A stretch of DNA of 64,000 bases from Aquarana catesbeiana (taxonomy: Eukaryota > Chordata > Amphibia > Anura > Ranidae). The stretch spans positions 494,534,812-494,598,811 of the forward strand of contig NC_133328.1 in NCBI RefSeq assembly GCF_042186555.1, given 5' to 3'. How positions within the stretch are numbered: the stretch's first letter is position 1; the number at the start of each line of letters is the position of its first letter. Shown here one piece after another: positions 34,776 through 44,224 of the stretch. The position numbers and the translations under genes are program-made. The notes beneath the pieces were generated by a model. It was not told where the DNA came from and searched no databases. It saw only the letters and a program-made list of their open reading frames with translations.

Positions 34776-35243
34776 GGGATAATGGTGTTGTGGTAACTTG
34801 CACCAAAAAAATTAAAAACAACAAGCATAATATTATTCTTGATATCACTAGAAAAAAAAAGCCTTTGAAAATTTGTTTGCAATAACTCCATCAGTATCAC
34901 CAGCAAAGCAGCTTCATTATCCCATTAAAGCAGAAGAGAATGTGCGCTGCGTTTGGAGATTTCATAATTTCTCACGTCACGAATGTTAATTCTCCATTAC
35001 GAATGCTAGTTTACAAGACCAACCACTTCTGGCTCGTCCTTGCATCCAAGCATGCGTGTTTGTACTTTGGACTTTTGTCCGACGGACATCTGTACACACG
35101 CTCGGAAAATCCAAAAACAGACATTTGTCCACAGAAAATCAGGCAATTGTCCGATGGAGCGTACAAACGGTTGGATTTTCCGCCAACAGCCTGTCATCAC
35201 ACAATTCCCGTTGGAAAATCCAATCTTGTATACGAGGCTTTAG

Positions 35244-36327
35244 ACTCCCAGAAGTGATGGATTAAGGAGATTTCAGCTAAAAGTTTCTCTGGACTACAGG
35301 GCAGTCTGTGGCATAAGTGTCGGGGGAAGCAATCTTCACTTTCTTTTTTACAGGTAAATCTCCTTTGGGCACTTTTAGTTTGGTGGCAGGTTCGCTTTGC
35401 ACTATCTAGAATATGTTAAATAAAGTGAACAATGGTCCTACAAACAGAACGATCTGCGTTATACATGAGCAAACACATCTGCAACTGTGTTATGTGCAAC
35501 CAAAGGAAAAGAACGTCAATATTAGGAGACAACACCTGTGCTTTCAAGAGCACTGGTCATCACCGCTGACTGTGGGACAAAAATATGGCAGGCCACCAAC
35601 TACTGGGACGTGATGATGCCATGCAGGTTCAAGTGACAAAATAATAATCAGCTCTGGATTTTAAATGTAGTAAAGCATCAGCAACACTGTACATAACATT
35701 GTGTTCTCTGATCGCTGTGTGTGTAAAGCAATGGTCAATAAACATAGTTAAATGAGCATGATGAAATACAGTCAAGGCTTCAGACAGGGATCAGCCATTA
35801 ACCAAATACACATTAAACATAATAGCTTACATATGAACCAGACGCTGAGGCACACAGCAATTTATTAACTACAGTAGGATTCTTAACTCTTTAATGCTTG
35901 AAGTTATCATTCTCTCTCATGTACAATTTGGCTGGCTGTACAACCTACAGATCTAAAAACACTCATCATTGGTTTGATCAGCTTCACGCTGTTTTTTTTA
36001 ACACAAACTGGATAACTATAAAAGAAAATCCTTGCAAAGCCTGACATAGTAATATATTTTATTCTTAAAAATCGAGGAAGACCGCCCATAATAAGCTCAG
36101 TTTACACATGTGGTTGGGGAGGGGACAAAAACAGGCAGTAGAGCTGTGTTTTTACTGCCCATCAATCACCAACCTAAGCTGCAAAGGCAAAAGTTCGGGG
36201 AATACACATGGTACAGCTGCAAGGTACTGCAATAATTACCCCTTCTGTTTCATTTAGTGGGTATTACTGAAGATGGCCCATTCAAGTTAAAGGGGTAGCG
36301 CCACAACTGTGTGCAGTGTACATTATA
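35244..36327. other. Intron sequence, nothing recognised
   Basis: No paired ends or ORFs that can be supported. Confidence 0.45.
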
Positions 36328-36401
36328 TACAGTGTATCCAGAAAGTATTCACAGCGCTTCACTTTTTCCACGTTTTGTTATGTTACAGCCTTATTCCAAA
36401 A

Positions 36402-36655
36402 TTTTTTTGTTTAATAAGTTTTTATTGAAGAAAAATATAACGAAGATATACAAATATCTCAAGATAAAAAAAAAAAATATTTTCAGTAGCAAAATAACAG
36501 AGGATTCAGTATTTACATATTACACCAGTTCAAAGTAAACTAGCAATACATTAAATGTCTCTGGAGTAATAAGAATAGTTATTATGCTATCTAATTAGAA
36601 AGATAATTCTTACTATGTGATCACTTTAATCCAACCGTATCTTGAGAAAAAAAAT
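36402..36655 (-). mobile_element. 5'-truncated L1-like insert, 254 bp
   Basis: Flanked by GCCTTATTCCAAAA (36388-36401) and GCCTTATTTCAAAA (36656-36669), a 14-bp target duplication with one mismatch. On the minus strand it ends with AATAAAAACTTATTAAAC and a short A tail, as for a target-primed LINE. Confidence 0.8.
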
Positions 36656-37003
36656 GCCTTATTTCAAAATTGATTACATTCGTTATTTTCCTCAAAACTC
36701 TACAAACAATACCCCATAATGACAATGTGAAAGAAGTTTGTTTGAAATCTTTGAAAATGTATTAAAAATAAAAAAACAAAAAAAAAATATCACATGGACA
36801 TAAGTATTCACAGCCTTTGTCATAGCACTCAAAATTGAGCTCAGGTGCATCCTGTTTCCACTGATTGTCCTTGAGATATTTCTACAACTTGATTGGAGTC
36901 CACCTGTGGTAAATGCAGCTGATTGGACATAATTTGGAAAGGCACACACATGTCTATATAAGGTCCCACAGTTAACAGTGCATGTCAGAGCACAGACCAA
37001 GCC

Positions 37004-37172
37004 ATGAAGTCCAAGGAATTGGCTGTAGACCTCCGAGACCGGATTGTATCGAGGCACAGATCTGAGGAAGGGTACAGAAAAATTTCTGCAGCATTGAAGA
37101 TCCCAATGAGCAGAGTGGCCCCCATCATCAGTAAATGGAAGAAGTTTGGAACCACCAGGACTCTTCCTAGAG
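37004..37172 (+). pseudogene. Tc1 transposase N-terminus
   Basis: Starts MKSKELAVDLRDRIV, a paired-type helix-turn-helix DNA-binding region, and continues through YRKISAALKIPMS and IISKWKKFGTT to LPR, where the Penelope insertion breaks it at the CCTAGAG target. The start is the natural one for this family. Confidence 0.9.
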
Positions 37173-37369
37173 TTGTTCAAAGATTTGAACAAGTTTATCC
37201 GAGACCTTACCCTCAAAAGATTTTATAATATAAAAGCAGCTAAAGATGCATCTATCATTTCAATTGACACAACCTCCCCCTCTTCAGCCTATAGCAACAT
37301 CCTAGACAAAAATAGCCTTGGATATATTAGAAGAATTATATTACGAAGGATCTGGACCGCTCCTTAACC
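37173..37369 (+). pseudogene. Penelope ORF N-terminal piece, frameshifted
   Basis: Reads LFKDLNKFIRDLTLKRFYN, a conserved N-terminal feature of Penelope-type proteins, then loses frame at about 37365. From about 37367 to 37509 the continuation is in other frames (LLNPDNPESDALLY-like), so the true start lies upstream of 37510. Confidence 0.7.
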
Positions 37370-37509
37370 CTGATAATCCTGAATCAGATGCCCTTTTATA
37401 TACCCAACATCTAAATTGTTCCCCTGCAGTTAAACACACCAATTTTCATCCCCTGTCTAATTTTTATCCCACACAATCTTAAGGCCCATGCCTTGAAACA
37501 TTTTACCGC

Positions 37510-39432
37510 ATGGTATACTCTGAATTATTGATGATGTGCCAACAGCAACCCAACCCCTATAAAATTCACAATTTAACATACCCAGAACGATTAACCTTCA
37601 ATAAGGGCGGTAGCATTGTGCTGCAAAACCGGGTAGACTACATCAAAAAGGCCAGTAGACTACTCGGAGACTCACAAACCTATAAAAAATTGCAAGAGGA
37701 CCCCCTACCTAGTTTCACCATTGATGCTACAATTTTAGTTAACCAAGCCACCAAAGATAATGTAATTACCAAAAACGAAGCTTCATTCTTGGTTAAAAAA
37801 TATCAAACTCCGTATTTCTATCATTTGCCAAAAGTACATAAAAGCACTACCAACCCCCCTGGCAGACCCATAGTTGCCTCTATGAACAGTATTACTAGTG
37901 ATTTTTCGCAGTATGACCTTTTTCTACAACCTTTTGTTTCCAATTTCCAATCCCATATCAAAGATGGAGTACACCTGCTTGAACTATTAGGTCCATACCA
38001 ATGGGAGCCCAACTACACCTGGCTCTCACTGGATGTCCAATCATTATACACATCCATGCCCCATAATGTCGGCATGCAGGCCATACAACACTTTCTATCA
38101 GAAGACCCATCTATTCATCCAAACCAAGTTAAATTCATTCTAGATGCCACATTCTTCTGCCTGACTCATAATTATTTAATGTTTGAAGACCATTACTACC
38201 TTCAAACCCATGGCACTGCTATGGGCACCAATTTTGCACCTTCATATGCCAACTTAACTATGGGTCTTTGGGAAACACGACACATATGGGCGAATAACCC
38301 TTTCATGGGCAAAATTATATTTTACGTTCGTTATATTGATGACATCATTATTATCTGGGACGGTAATACCGATGATATTGAATCTTTAGTTTCCCATTGT
38401 AATAATAACAACATGGGCCTATCCTTTACATCTGTTCACGACAAAACACATCTAGAATTCTTAGACCTTGATCTATTTCATGATACTGGTCGCATTCATG
38501 CAAAAAATTATTGCAAACCCACTGCTGGGAATTCCTATCTGCACTGCAATAGTTGCCATCACCCTCGTTGGTTAAAAAACATCCCAAAAAGTCAATTCTG
38601 CCGTCTCAGACATAATTGCACCATGCAGTCAGACTATCAGACACAAAGCATAAATCTCAAACAAAAATTTATTGAAAAAGGCTACCCTCCTTCACTCATC
38701 GAACAAGCCTACACCACATACGTCAATCCTGACACTCATACCCATAAAATGAATTCAAAGGACATTCGGTTAACGACTCAATTTCATAACAAATACAAAA
38801 ATATGGAACACATAGTTCATAAACATTGGCCAATACTACTGCAGGATCCACATCTCAAAGACAGTATACCAAATAAACCTACATTTTCATATAGGAAAGC
38901 ACCTAACATTAAGGGAAAGATTGCCCCAAGCAAACTCAAAAAGAAAACAAATACGTCATCTTCACTCCAACTCTTTTTTATGATTGGGATGTATCAATGC
39001 CGCAAACCCCTTTGCCTTACATGCAGTTTTGTACAACATGGTCAAAAAACATTCACGATTAAAAATAAAACATACAAAATTTCAGAATTCTACACCTGTT
39101 CTACAGACCATGTAGTATACTGCCTGACCTGCCCATGCGGCCTCCACTATGTAGGTCAAACTATACGCCCCCCACGCCAGCGTTTTGGAGAGCACCGCCG
39201 ATTCATCGAGGCCGGTAAAGACCACCATAGCGTCCCACGACATTTCACCCAACATCACCCTAAATCCACCGTAGGCCTAAAAGTATGGATCATCAAATCC
39301 ATACCAGCCACTCTCCCTGCGGCAGAGAGATTTAAACGTCTCTGCCAACAAGAGACTTATTGGATATACGCTCTTGATGTACTTTCGCCTGGAGGTATCA
39401 ATGAAGAATTGGAAATTAGCACCTTACTCTAG
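37510..39432 (+). CDS. Penelope-like RT with GIY-YIG endonuclease
   Basis: A 640-codon ORF. Reverse transcriptase: PKVHK (108-112), GRPIV (118-122), motif A LDVQSLYT (174-181), motif B GTAMGTNFAP (235-244), motif C YIDD (275-278), motif D EFLDLD (316-321). A Cys cluster at C497, C502 and C505 resembles the zinc-binding motif of the Neptune branch. The C-terminal GIY-YIG endonuclease has VVYCLTC (535-541), YVGQT (547-551), Arg and H562, and the Glu in QETYWIYAL (E615). The protein would nick DNA and prime reverse transcription on it. Near residues 30-33 NKGGSIV follows LTF directly, so a short stretch before the KGG motif appears deleted. With the N-terminal frameshift the copy is probably inactive, but all core residues are open. 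Confidence 0.9.
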   Translation: MVYSELLMMCQQQPNPYKIHNLTYPERLTFNKGGSIVLQNRVDYIKKASRLLGDSQTYKKLQEDPLPSFTIDATILVNQATKDNVITKNEASFLVKKYQTPYFYHLPKVHKSTTNPPGRPIVASMNSITSDFSQYDLFLQPFVSNFQSHIKDGVHLLELLGPYQWEPNYTWLSLDVQSLYTSMPHNVGMQAIQHFLSEDPSIHPNQVKFILDATFFCLTHNYLMFEDHYYLQTHGTAMGTNFAPSYANLTMGLWETRHIWANNPFMGKIIFYVRYIDDIIIIWDGNTDDIESLVSHCNNNNMGLSFTSVHDKTHLEFLDLDLFHDTGRIHAKNYCKPTAGNSYLHCNSCHHPRWLKNIPKSQFCRLRHNCTMQSDYQTQSINLKQKFIEKGYPPSLIEQAYTTYVNPDTHTHKMNSKDIRLTTQFHNKYKNMEHIVHKHWPILLQDPHLKDSIPNKPTFSYRKAPNIKGKIAPSKLKKKTNTSSSLQLFFMIGMYQCRKPLCLTCSFVQHGQKTFTIKNKTYKISEFYTCSTDHVVYCLTCPCGLHYVGQTIRPPRQRFGEHRRFIEAGKDHHSVPRHFTQHHPKSTVGLKVWIIKSIPATLPAAERFKRLCQQETYWIYALDVLSPGGINEELEISTLL

Positions 39433-39639
39433 ATGATACCACATTTAACATACAGACTGTGATATTATGGTTAATTTATTATTCATCCCTCCTTATTATC
39501 ATATCCATACGTCATGGTGTTTGCCTGTTATACATGTAGATATCTGCCATCTGTCACAATCAAATACTATTTGTAGAGCATCCATTACATCTTATTACCT
39601 ATTCCTATAAGTTAATTCCTTATAGTAGATTTGTGACCT

Positions 39640-39985
39640 TATTTGCGGGTGTGTAAATGCCCGGCCGCCCCTGTAACACACTCGCATACTTATTTACAGT
39701 CAATTATTATCCATTATCGTCAGAGTATTGCTACAGGCATAATCTGCACTATTTGCATAACTATCCACCACCTCCTATTACCCTTCTGTAGTTTATAGAC
39801 GCCCAGCCGCCCCTGTAACACTTCTATATACTAGTACACAGTTGAGTAATACCTCTCACCGTGAGATTATTGCTACAGGCATAATCTGCACAATTCGTAC
39901 AACTTGTATAAGCATCCACTATTTTCCTCTATCTGTCTTTAGTGTATAGATGCCCGGCTGCCCTTGTAACACACCTATACATTTA
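39640..39985 (+). repeat. About 145-bp tandem repeats downstream of the Penelope ORF
   Basis: GCCGCCCCTGTAACAC-type blocks begin near 39663, 39806 and 39957, each followed by TTGCTACAGGCATAATCTGC or a variant. A weaker unit lies near 40247. Confidence 0.8.
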
Positions 39986-40363
39986 TTCATAGTAAAGTAA
40001 CATTCAGCATTGTTTTATTATTGTTACAGACATAATCAGTACAATTCACACTACATCCACTATACACTATCGCTTATTCCTTTTTTTTTAATCCCCTTAC
40101 AACAGATTGTGTTGTATATTGATTCAATGTCAACCTTATGTTTGTATATTTATTTAACCACTGCCATCTGTGCCCTGTACCCCTATGTCAAATTCCTTCA
40201 GGACTTCATTGTATATAGCACTGACGTTAATGATCCATTTTGCGAGTGCACGGCCGTCTCTTGGCCGTCCTCATAATACATCTGTCACTTCCCTTATCAT
40301 TGTGTATCCAACATCTGCCCATACTCCTCCCCCTCACCATTGATAAGCCAGCTTGAGGAGTAT

Positions 40364-40415
40364 GGGCGTAGGTCTGACGAAGGAGCTGCACATGCTCCGA
40401 AACGCGTTACCGCCC
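40364..40415 (+). ncRNA. Hammerhead ribozyme motif (type I, minimal stem III)
   Basis: Stem I 5' arm GGGC-GTA-GGT (40364-40373), core CTGACGA (40374-40380), one extra A, stem II GGAGC/GCTCC (40382-40386, 40394-40398), GAAA (40399-40402), a two-pair stem III AC/GT around GC, cleavage-site U at 40408, then ACC-GCCC closing stem I. Penelope-like elements are known to carry such ribozymes in their terminal repeats. The extra A after the first core box is a deviation. A separate hairpin (CCCATACTCCTC / GAGGAGTATGGG) lies just upstream at 40318-40366. Confidence 0.72.
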
Positions 40416-40597
40416 CCTTCTCTACACTGACACCATCAGCCTTGTGTGTCCCACAGTGAATACAGGCTTCCCTGCTGCCTCCTCTTTCCAACACACATGA
40501 GAACAGCTGCTGGATGACTCTACACTGCTCTCTACCACCGTGCCGATTATGGACACATGCCACAGATGAGGACTCCTGATTTTATCATGTCTTTTAA

Positions 40598-41089
40598 AGT
40601 GGGGTTCCACCCAAAAAACAAAAATACCTGACAAAATTCTAAAAAACAAAAAAAATTTGGATATTTTTTTTTTTTTTTACTTCCCTCTAAATGCTTGTTG
40701 CTAGGTGGTCCCTCGTAGTCTGCCTCTTTCTTTGCCTGGGCTGGTGACATCACTTCCCTCTCAGCACAGGAAGGGCTCAGCTCTGCTTCCTCCCTCCTGT
40801 CAATCATCTGGGACCCATTACAGGTCCCAGGTGATTGAGCGGCCAATCATGGCGCGCGGCCCTGCTCGCGCATGCGCAGTGGGTGCCGGGCTGTGAAGCC
40901 ACAGCCCGGCGCCCACAGTTGAAATGCCGGCGCCCACGAGCGGAGGGGGGGGAAGAGCGGCGCTTCAATCCCCTGCATCGCTGGACCCAGGGACAGGTAC
41001 GTGTCCAATTAAAAGTCAGCAGCTGCAGTATTTGTAGCTGCTGACTTTTAATTTTTTTTTTTAAAGGACCCCCTGGGTGGAACTCCTCT
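40598..41089. mobile_element. piggyBac-type MITE inside the Penelope element, 492 bp
   Basis: TTAA at 40594-40597 and 41090-41093. The ends AGTGGGGTTCCACCC and the complement of GGGTGGAACTCCTCT match at 13 of 15. It carries the hairpin GTCAGCAGCTGC... at about 41013-41050 and a donor-like AGGTACGT. Confidence 0.9.
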
Positions 41090-41197
41090 TTAACACTCAA
41101 CAATCTTGTAAGTGCTTTTAACCCTTTGTGCACTTTATTAAATTTTACATACTGCACTTAGAGGCGCCTTTCTTTTCCTTTTTTACTCTACCTAGAG

Positions 41198-42024
41198 CGG
41201 GCCTCCCAGCCAAACTGAGCAATGGGGGGAGAAGGGCCTTAGTCAGGGAGGTGACCAAGAACCCAATGGGTACTCTGACAGAGCTCCAGCATTTCTCTGT
41301 GGAGAGAGGAGAACCTTCCAGAAGAACAACCATCTCTGCAGCACTCAACCAGTCAGGCCTGTATGGTAGTGGCCATACGGAAGCCACTCCTCAATAAGAA
41401 GCCACATGACAGCCTGCCTGGAGTTTTACAAAATGCACCTGAAGGACTCTCAGACCATGAGAAACAAAATTCTCTGGTCTGAATAAACAAAGATTGAACT
41501 CTTTGGCCTGAATGGCAAGCGTCATGTCTGGAGGAAACCAGGTACCGCTCATCACCTGGCCAAAACCATCCCTACAGTGAAGCATGGTGGTGGCAGCATC
41601 ATGCTGTAGAAATGTTTTTCAGTGGCAGGAACTGGGAGACTGTTCAGGATCGAGGAAAAGATGAATGCCCCAATGTACAGAGACATCCTTGATGAAAACC
41701 TGCTCCAGAGCACTCTGGACCTCAGACTGTACGAAGGTTCATCTTGCAACATCACAGCAACCCTAAGCACACAGCCAAGATAACAAAGGAGTGGCTATGG
41801 CGAATGTCTTTGAGTGGCCCAGCCAGAGGCCAGACTTGAACATCTCTGGTGAGATCTGAAAATGGCTGTGCATCGACGCTCCCCATCCAACCTGATGGAG
41901 CTTGAGAGGTCCTGCAAAGAAGAATGGGAGAAACTGCCCAAAAATAGGTGTGCCAAGCTTGTAGCATCATACTTAAAAAGACTTGAGGCTGTAATTGGTG
42001 CCAAAGGTGCTTCAACAAAGTATT
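41198..42024 (+). pseudogene. Tc1 transposase C-terminal two thirds
   Basis: Resumes after the Penelope insert. Recognisable blocks: TKNPMGTLTELQ (41256), TISAALNQSGLYG (41332), KHGGGSIML (41581), WPSQRPDLN-like (41815) and GAKGASTKY (42000-42024). Several stops and frameshifts are present, e.g. TAG where Trp is expected after IML. Not functional. Confidence 0.88.
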
Positions 42025-42657
42025 GAGCAAAGACTGTGAATACTTATGTACATTACTTTTTTTTTCTATTTATTTTTTAAAAATGTGAAAAGATTTCAAA
42101 CTTCTTTCACGTTGTCATTATGGGGAATTGTTTGCAGAATTTTGAGGAAAATAATGAATTTAATCAATTTTGGAATAAGGCTGTAACATAACAAAATGTG
42201 GAAAAAGTGAAGATCTGTGAATACTTTCTGGATGCACTGTAACACCTCCCAACAGCTTGTTAAGCACCCTCTAAAAAGCAATCTACTGCAGATCGCAACT
42301 AACGTTTATATGAGCCCTATGTGTTTTTAATGGAGTGTTTCGTTCTTAAAATTTTGCAATTGAACAGATATATCAAAACAATGCCAAAATATGTCAAAAT
42401 TCTAAAGCAACTGTGTATGAACAGAAAACAATTGCTGTAATAAACGGCTCAGTGGGCTATGTATAGGAACAGTCATTTTAAAAAGTGTTAAAGAAAAAAA
42501 AAAAAAAAAAATCACAACACAAACATATATACAAGCAAGAAAAAAGAAAAAGTGATGAAGCAACCCCAACATACACACACTCTATAACCAAAAAAGAAAA
42601 GGGGAGTGGGGCAGAGCTTTAATATCACAAAAAGGGACTTGAGTATAGTTTAGCTTT

Positions 42658-42950
42658 TTATCAAAAAAGATACATTTTGGAGATCATTTCAGCTGCCTAT
42701 TTTATTAGAATTTCTTATTTTAAAGCATGGGGGTTCATTTACTAAAACTGGAGAGTGCAATATATGGTGCAGCTCTGCATAGAAACCAATCAGCTTGTTC
42801 AATTAAGCTTTGACATAGAAACCTGGAAGCTGATTGGTTTCTATGCACAGCGGCACCAGATATTGAACTTTAGTAAATCAACGCCATGCTTTAAAAGAAG
42901 AAATTCTAGGCAGCTGAAATGATCTCCAAAATGTATCTTTTTTTATCAAC
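42658..42950. repeat. Inverted-repeat element interrupted by a second MITE
   Basis: GATACATTTTGGAGATCATT (42669) and its complement (near 42925) form arms of about 65 bp. The palindromic MITE 42730-42885 sits exactly between them. Confidence 0.8.
42730..42885. mobile_element. Palindromic MITE (GATTTACTAAA family), copy 1
   Basis: Ends GGGTTCATTTACTAAAACTG and TTTAGTAAATCAACGCC, interior AACCAATCAGCTT and its complement. Copies 2 and 3 lie at 53158 and 59873. Confidence 0.85.
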
Positions 42951-43091
42951 TGCAGGCATGGAGGTATTTTTTATCATACGTTTAGTTTAAATTGACCAGG
43001 TTTGTGACAGATTTACGTGGTTTCATCTCTTAAAGGATTTAAATTTTTCTCAATACAATCCCAGCTTGCTGAATGCATTATTTTTCCTTTA

Positions 43092-43331
43092 GAGCCCATT
43101 CACACAGGGACGACTTGTCAGGCGACCTAGTCGCCTGACAAGTCGCCTCCCGTTCTGTGCTATGGAACCGTTCTAAGGGGAGCGACGCAAGTCGCTCCGA
43201 CTTAGAAAAAGGTTCCTGTACGACTTCGGGGGCGACTTGCATAGACTTCTATACAGAAGTCGTTTTGCAAGTCACCCGGGCAGTAGTGTGCAGGTCGCCT
43301 CGCTGAGTTGCCCCTGTGTGAATGGGGTCTC
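43092..43331. mobile_element. Harbinger-like MITE, 240 bp
   Basis: Ends GAGCCCATTCACACAGGG and the complement of TGTGTGAATGGGGTCTC, TTA at the left flank. The interior is made of GTCGCCTGACAAGTCG-type repeats and shares AAAGGTTCCTGTAC with 5442. Confidence 0.72.
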
Positions 43332-43739
43332 AGACTTTTTCCCTCTGTTTCACCTGGTGATCTGGCCAATAACACGCCTCCTGTATTAGAGTGCCCCACT
43401 TTGGATGAAGGAGCAACAGAGACACCTTTGGACAACAGCATTGTTAATCTTCTGGGGGGACTGGAGTGTTAGATGTACTAGCAGATTTAGATGCACTAAC
43501 AAATTGAAGCCATACTCCAGCTCACACTTTATATGCAGTTACAGCAACAGCTTTTTTTTTTGGGGGGGGGGGGGGGGGGGCTGATCATTGTAAGCACCCA
43601 TCAGTGGTAAATGGTTTGTCTCATCCCAGAAAATAAATGTAGAAAACGAATGTAGCCATCACATCTAAGAATAGGTAAGCTGCAATATAATATAGGTTTC
43701 CTTCTGGAACGATATGAGAGAAAAGAAAGTAACAAGTAA

Positions 43740-44224
43740 GGCCTCATGTACACTGCTGCTGATAAACTGACGTTTAGGAGCAGTTGGGCGTTTTTTTCCC
43801 AGCAGCCCCTGAACTCTCCTCTAGGTTATTCTTTCTGTCCATGTACACTGAGTAGTTTACAGTCATTAGAAGAAAAAAAAAAAGAAGAGGCAGTTGAGTT
43901 TAGTGGCATTTTTTTAAAGCAAACAAATTGCGTTCAGGACAGAAGTTTATTGTCATTTGAAACGCCAAATGCTTGTAACAGCGTGCAAACGCAGCTAAAC
44001 TCAGTAACTCGCATTTAGCCGCATTTCATTTATAGGCATTTTCAATCGAGATACATTTCTGACCATTTACAATGTAAAAAATGCTTCTAAAAACACAAAC
44101 GTGGCTAAATGCGGCTAAACGTGGCATGTAAACGTAGCACAACAGACGTTTTTAACCGTCGGTTACTAGCTGTCTAATTCCAGCATTCAGGAGAGGTATT
44201 TAAATGTCCCGTGTACATGAAGCC
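43740..44224. mobile_element. Harbinger-like MITE, 485 bp, family of 47688
   Basis: Ends GGCCTCATGTACAC and GTGTACATGAAGCC. Flanks TAA and TAG. Confidence 0.8.

Larger units (their letters stand above)
33472..35240 (+). mobile_element. PIF/Harbinger element with transposase fossil, 1.77 kb
   Basis: The ends AAGCCTCATACACACAATCG and the complement of GATTGGATTTTCC...GAGGCTT pair over about 28 bp. Flanks are TTA (33469-33471) and TAG. It carries a transposase fragment at 33887-34033 and a later TTAA MITE at 34294. It is an internally deleted relative of the element that could have mobilised the shorter GTACACACGGTCGG MITEs. Confidence 0.75.
37173..41190 (+). mobile_element. Penelope-like retroelement (Neptune-like), 4.0 kb
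   Basis: Inserted between 7-bp copies of CCTAGAG (37166-37172, 41191-41197). It contains an N-terminal ORF piece at 37173-37369, the main ORF at 37510-39432, about 145-bp tandem repeats downstream, a hammerhead-type motif at 40364-40415, and a secondary piggyBac MITE. Without the MITE the element is about 3.5 kb. Confidence 0.88.
36330..42239 (+). mobile_element. Tc1 element split by an L1-like insert and a Penelope-like element
   Basis: TA-flanked ends CAGTGTATCCAGAAAGTATT and the complement of AATACTTTCTGGATGCACTG. Total 5910 bp. Removing the L1-like insert with one target copy (268 bp) and the Penelope insert with one target copy (4025 bp) leaves 1617 bp, the normal size of a full Tc1 element. 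Its transposase is in two parts (37004-37172, 41198-42024). Confidence 0.93.

Noticed and set aside
36692..37216. 174-codon minus-strand ORF
   Set aside because: Antisense to the Tc1 transposase N-terminus and the Penelope start.
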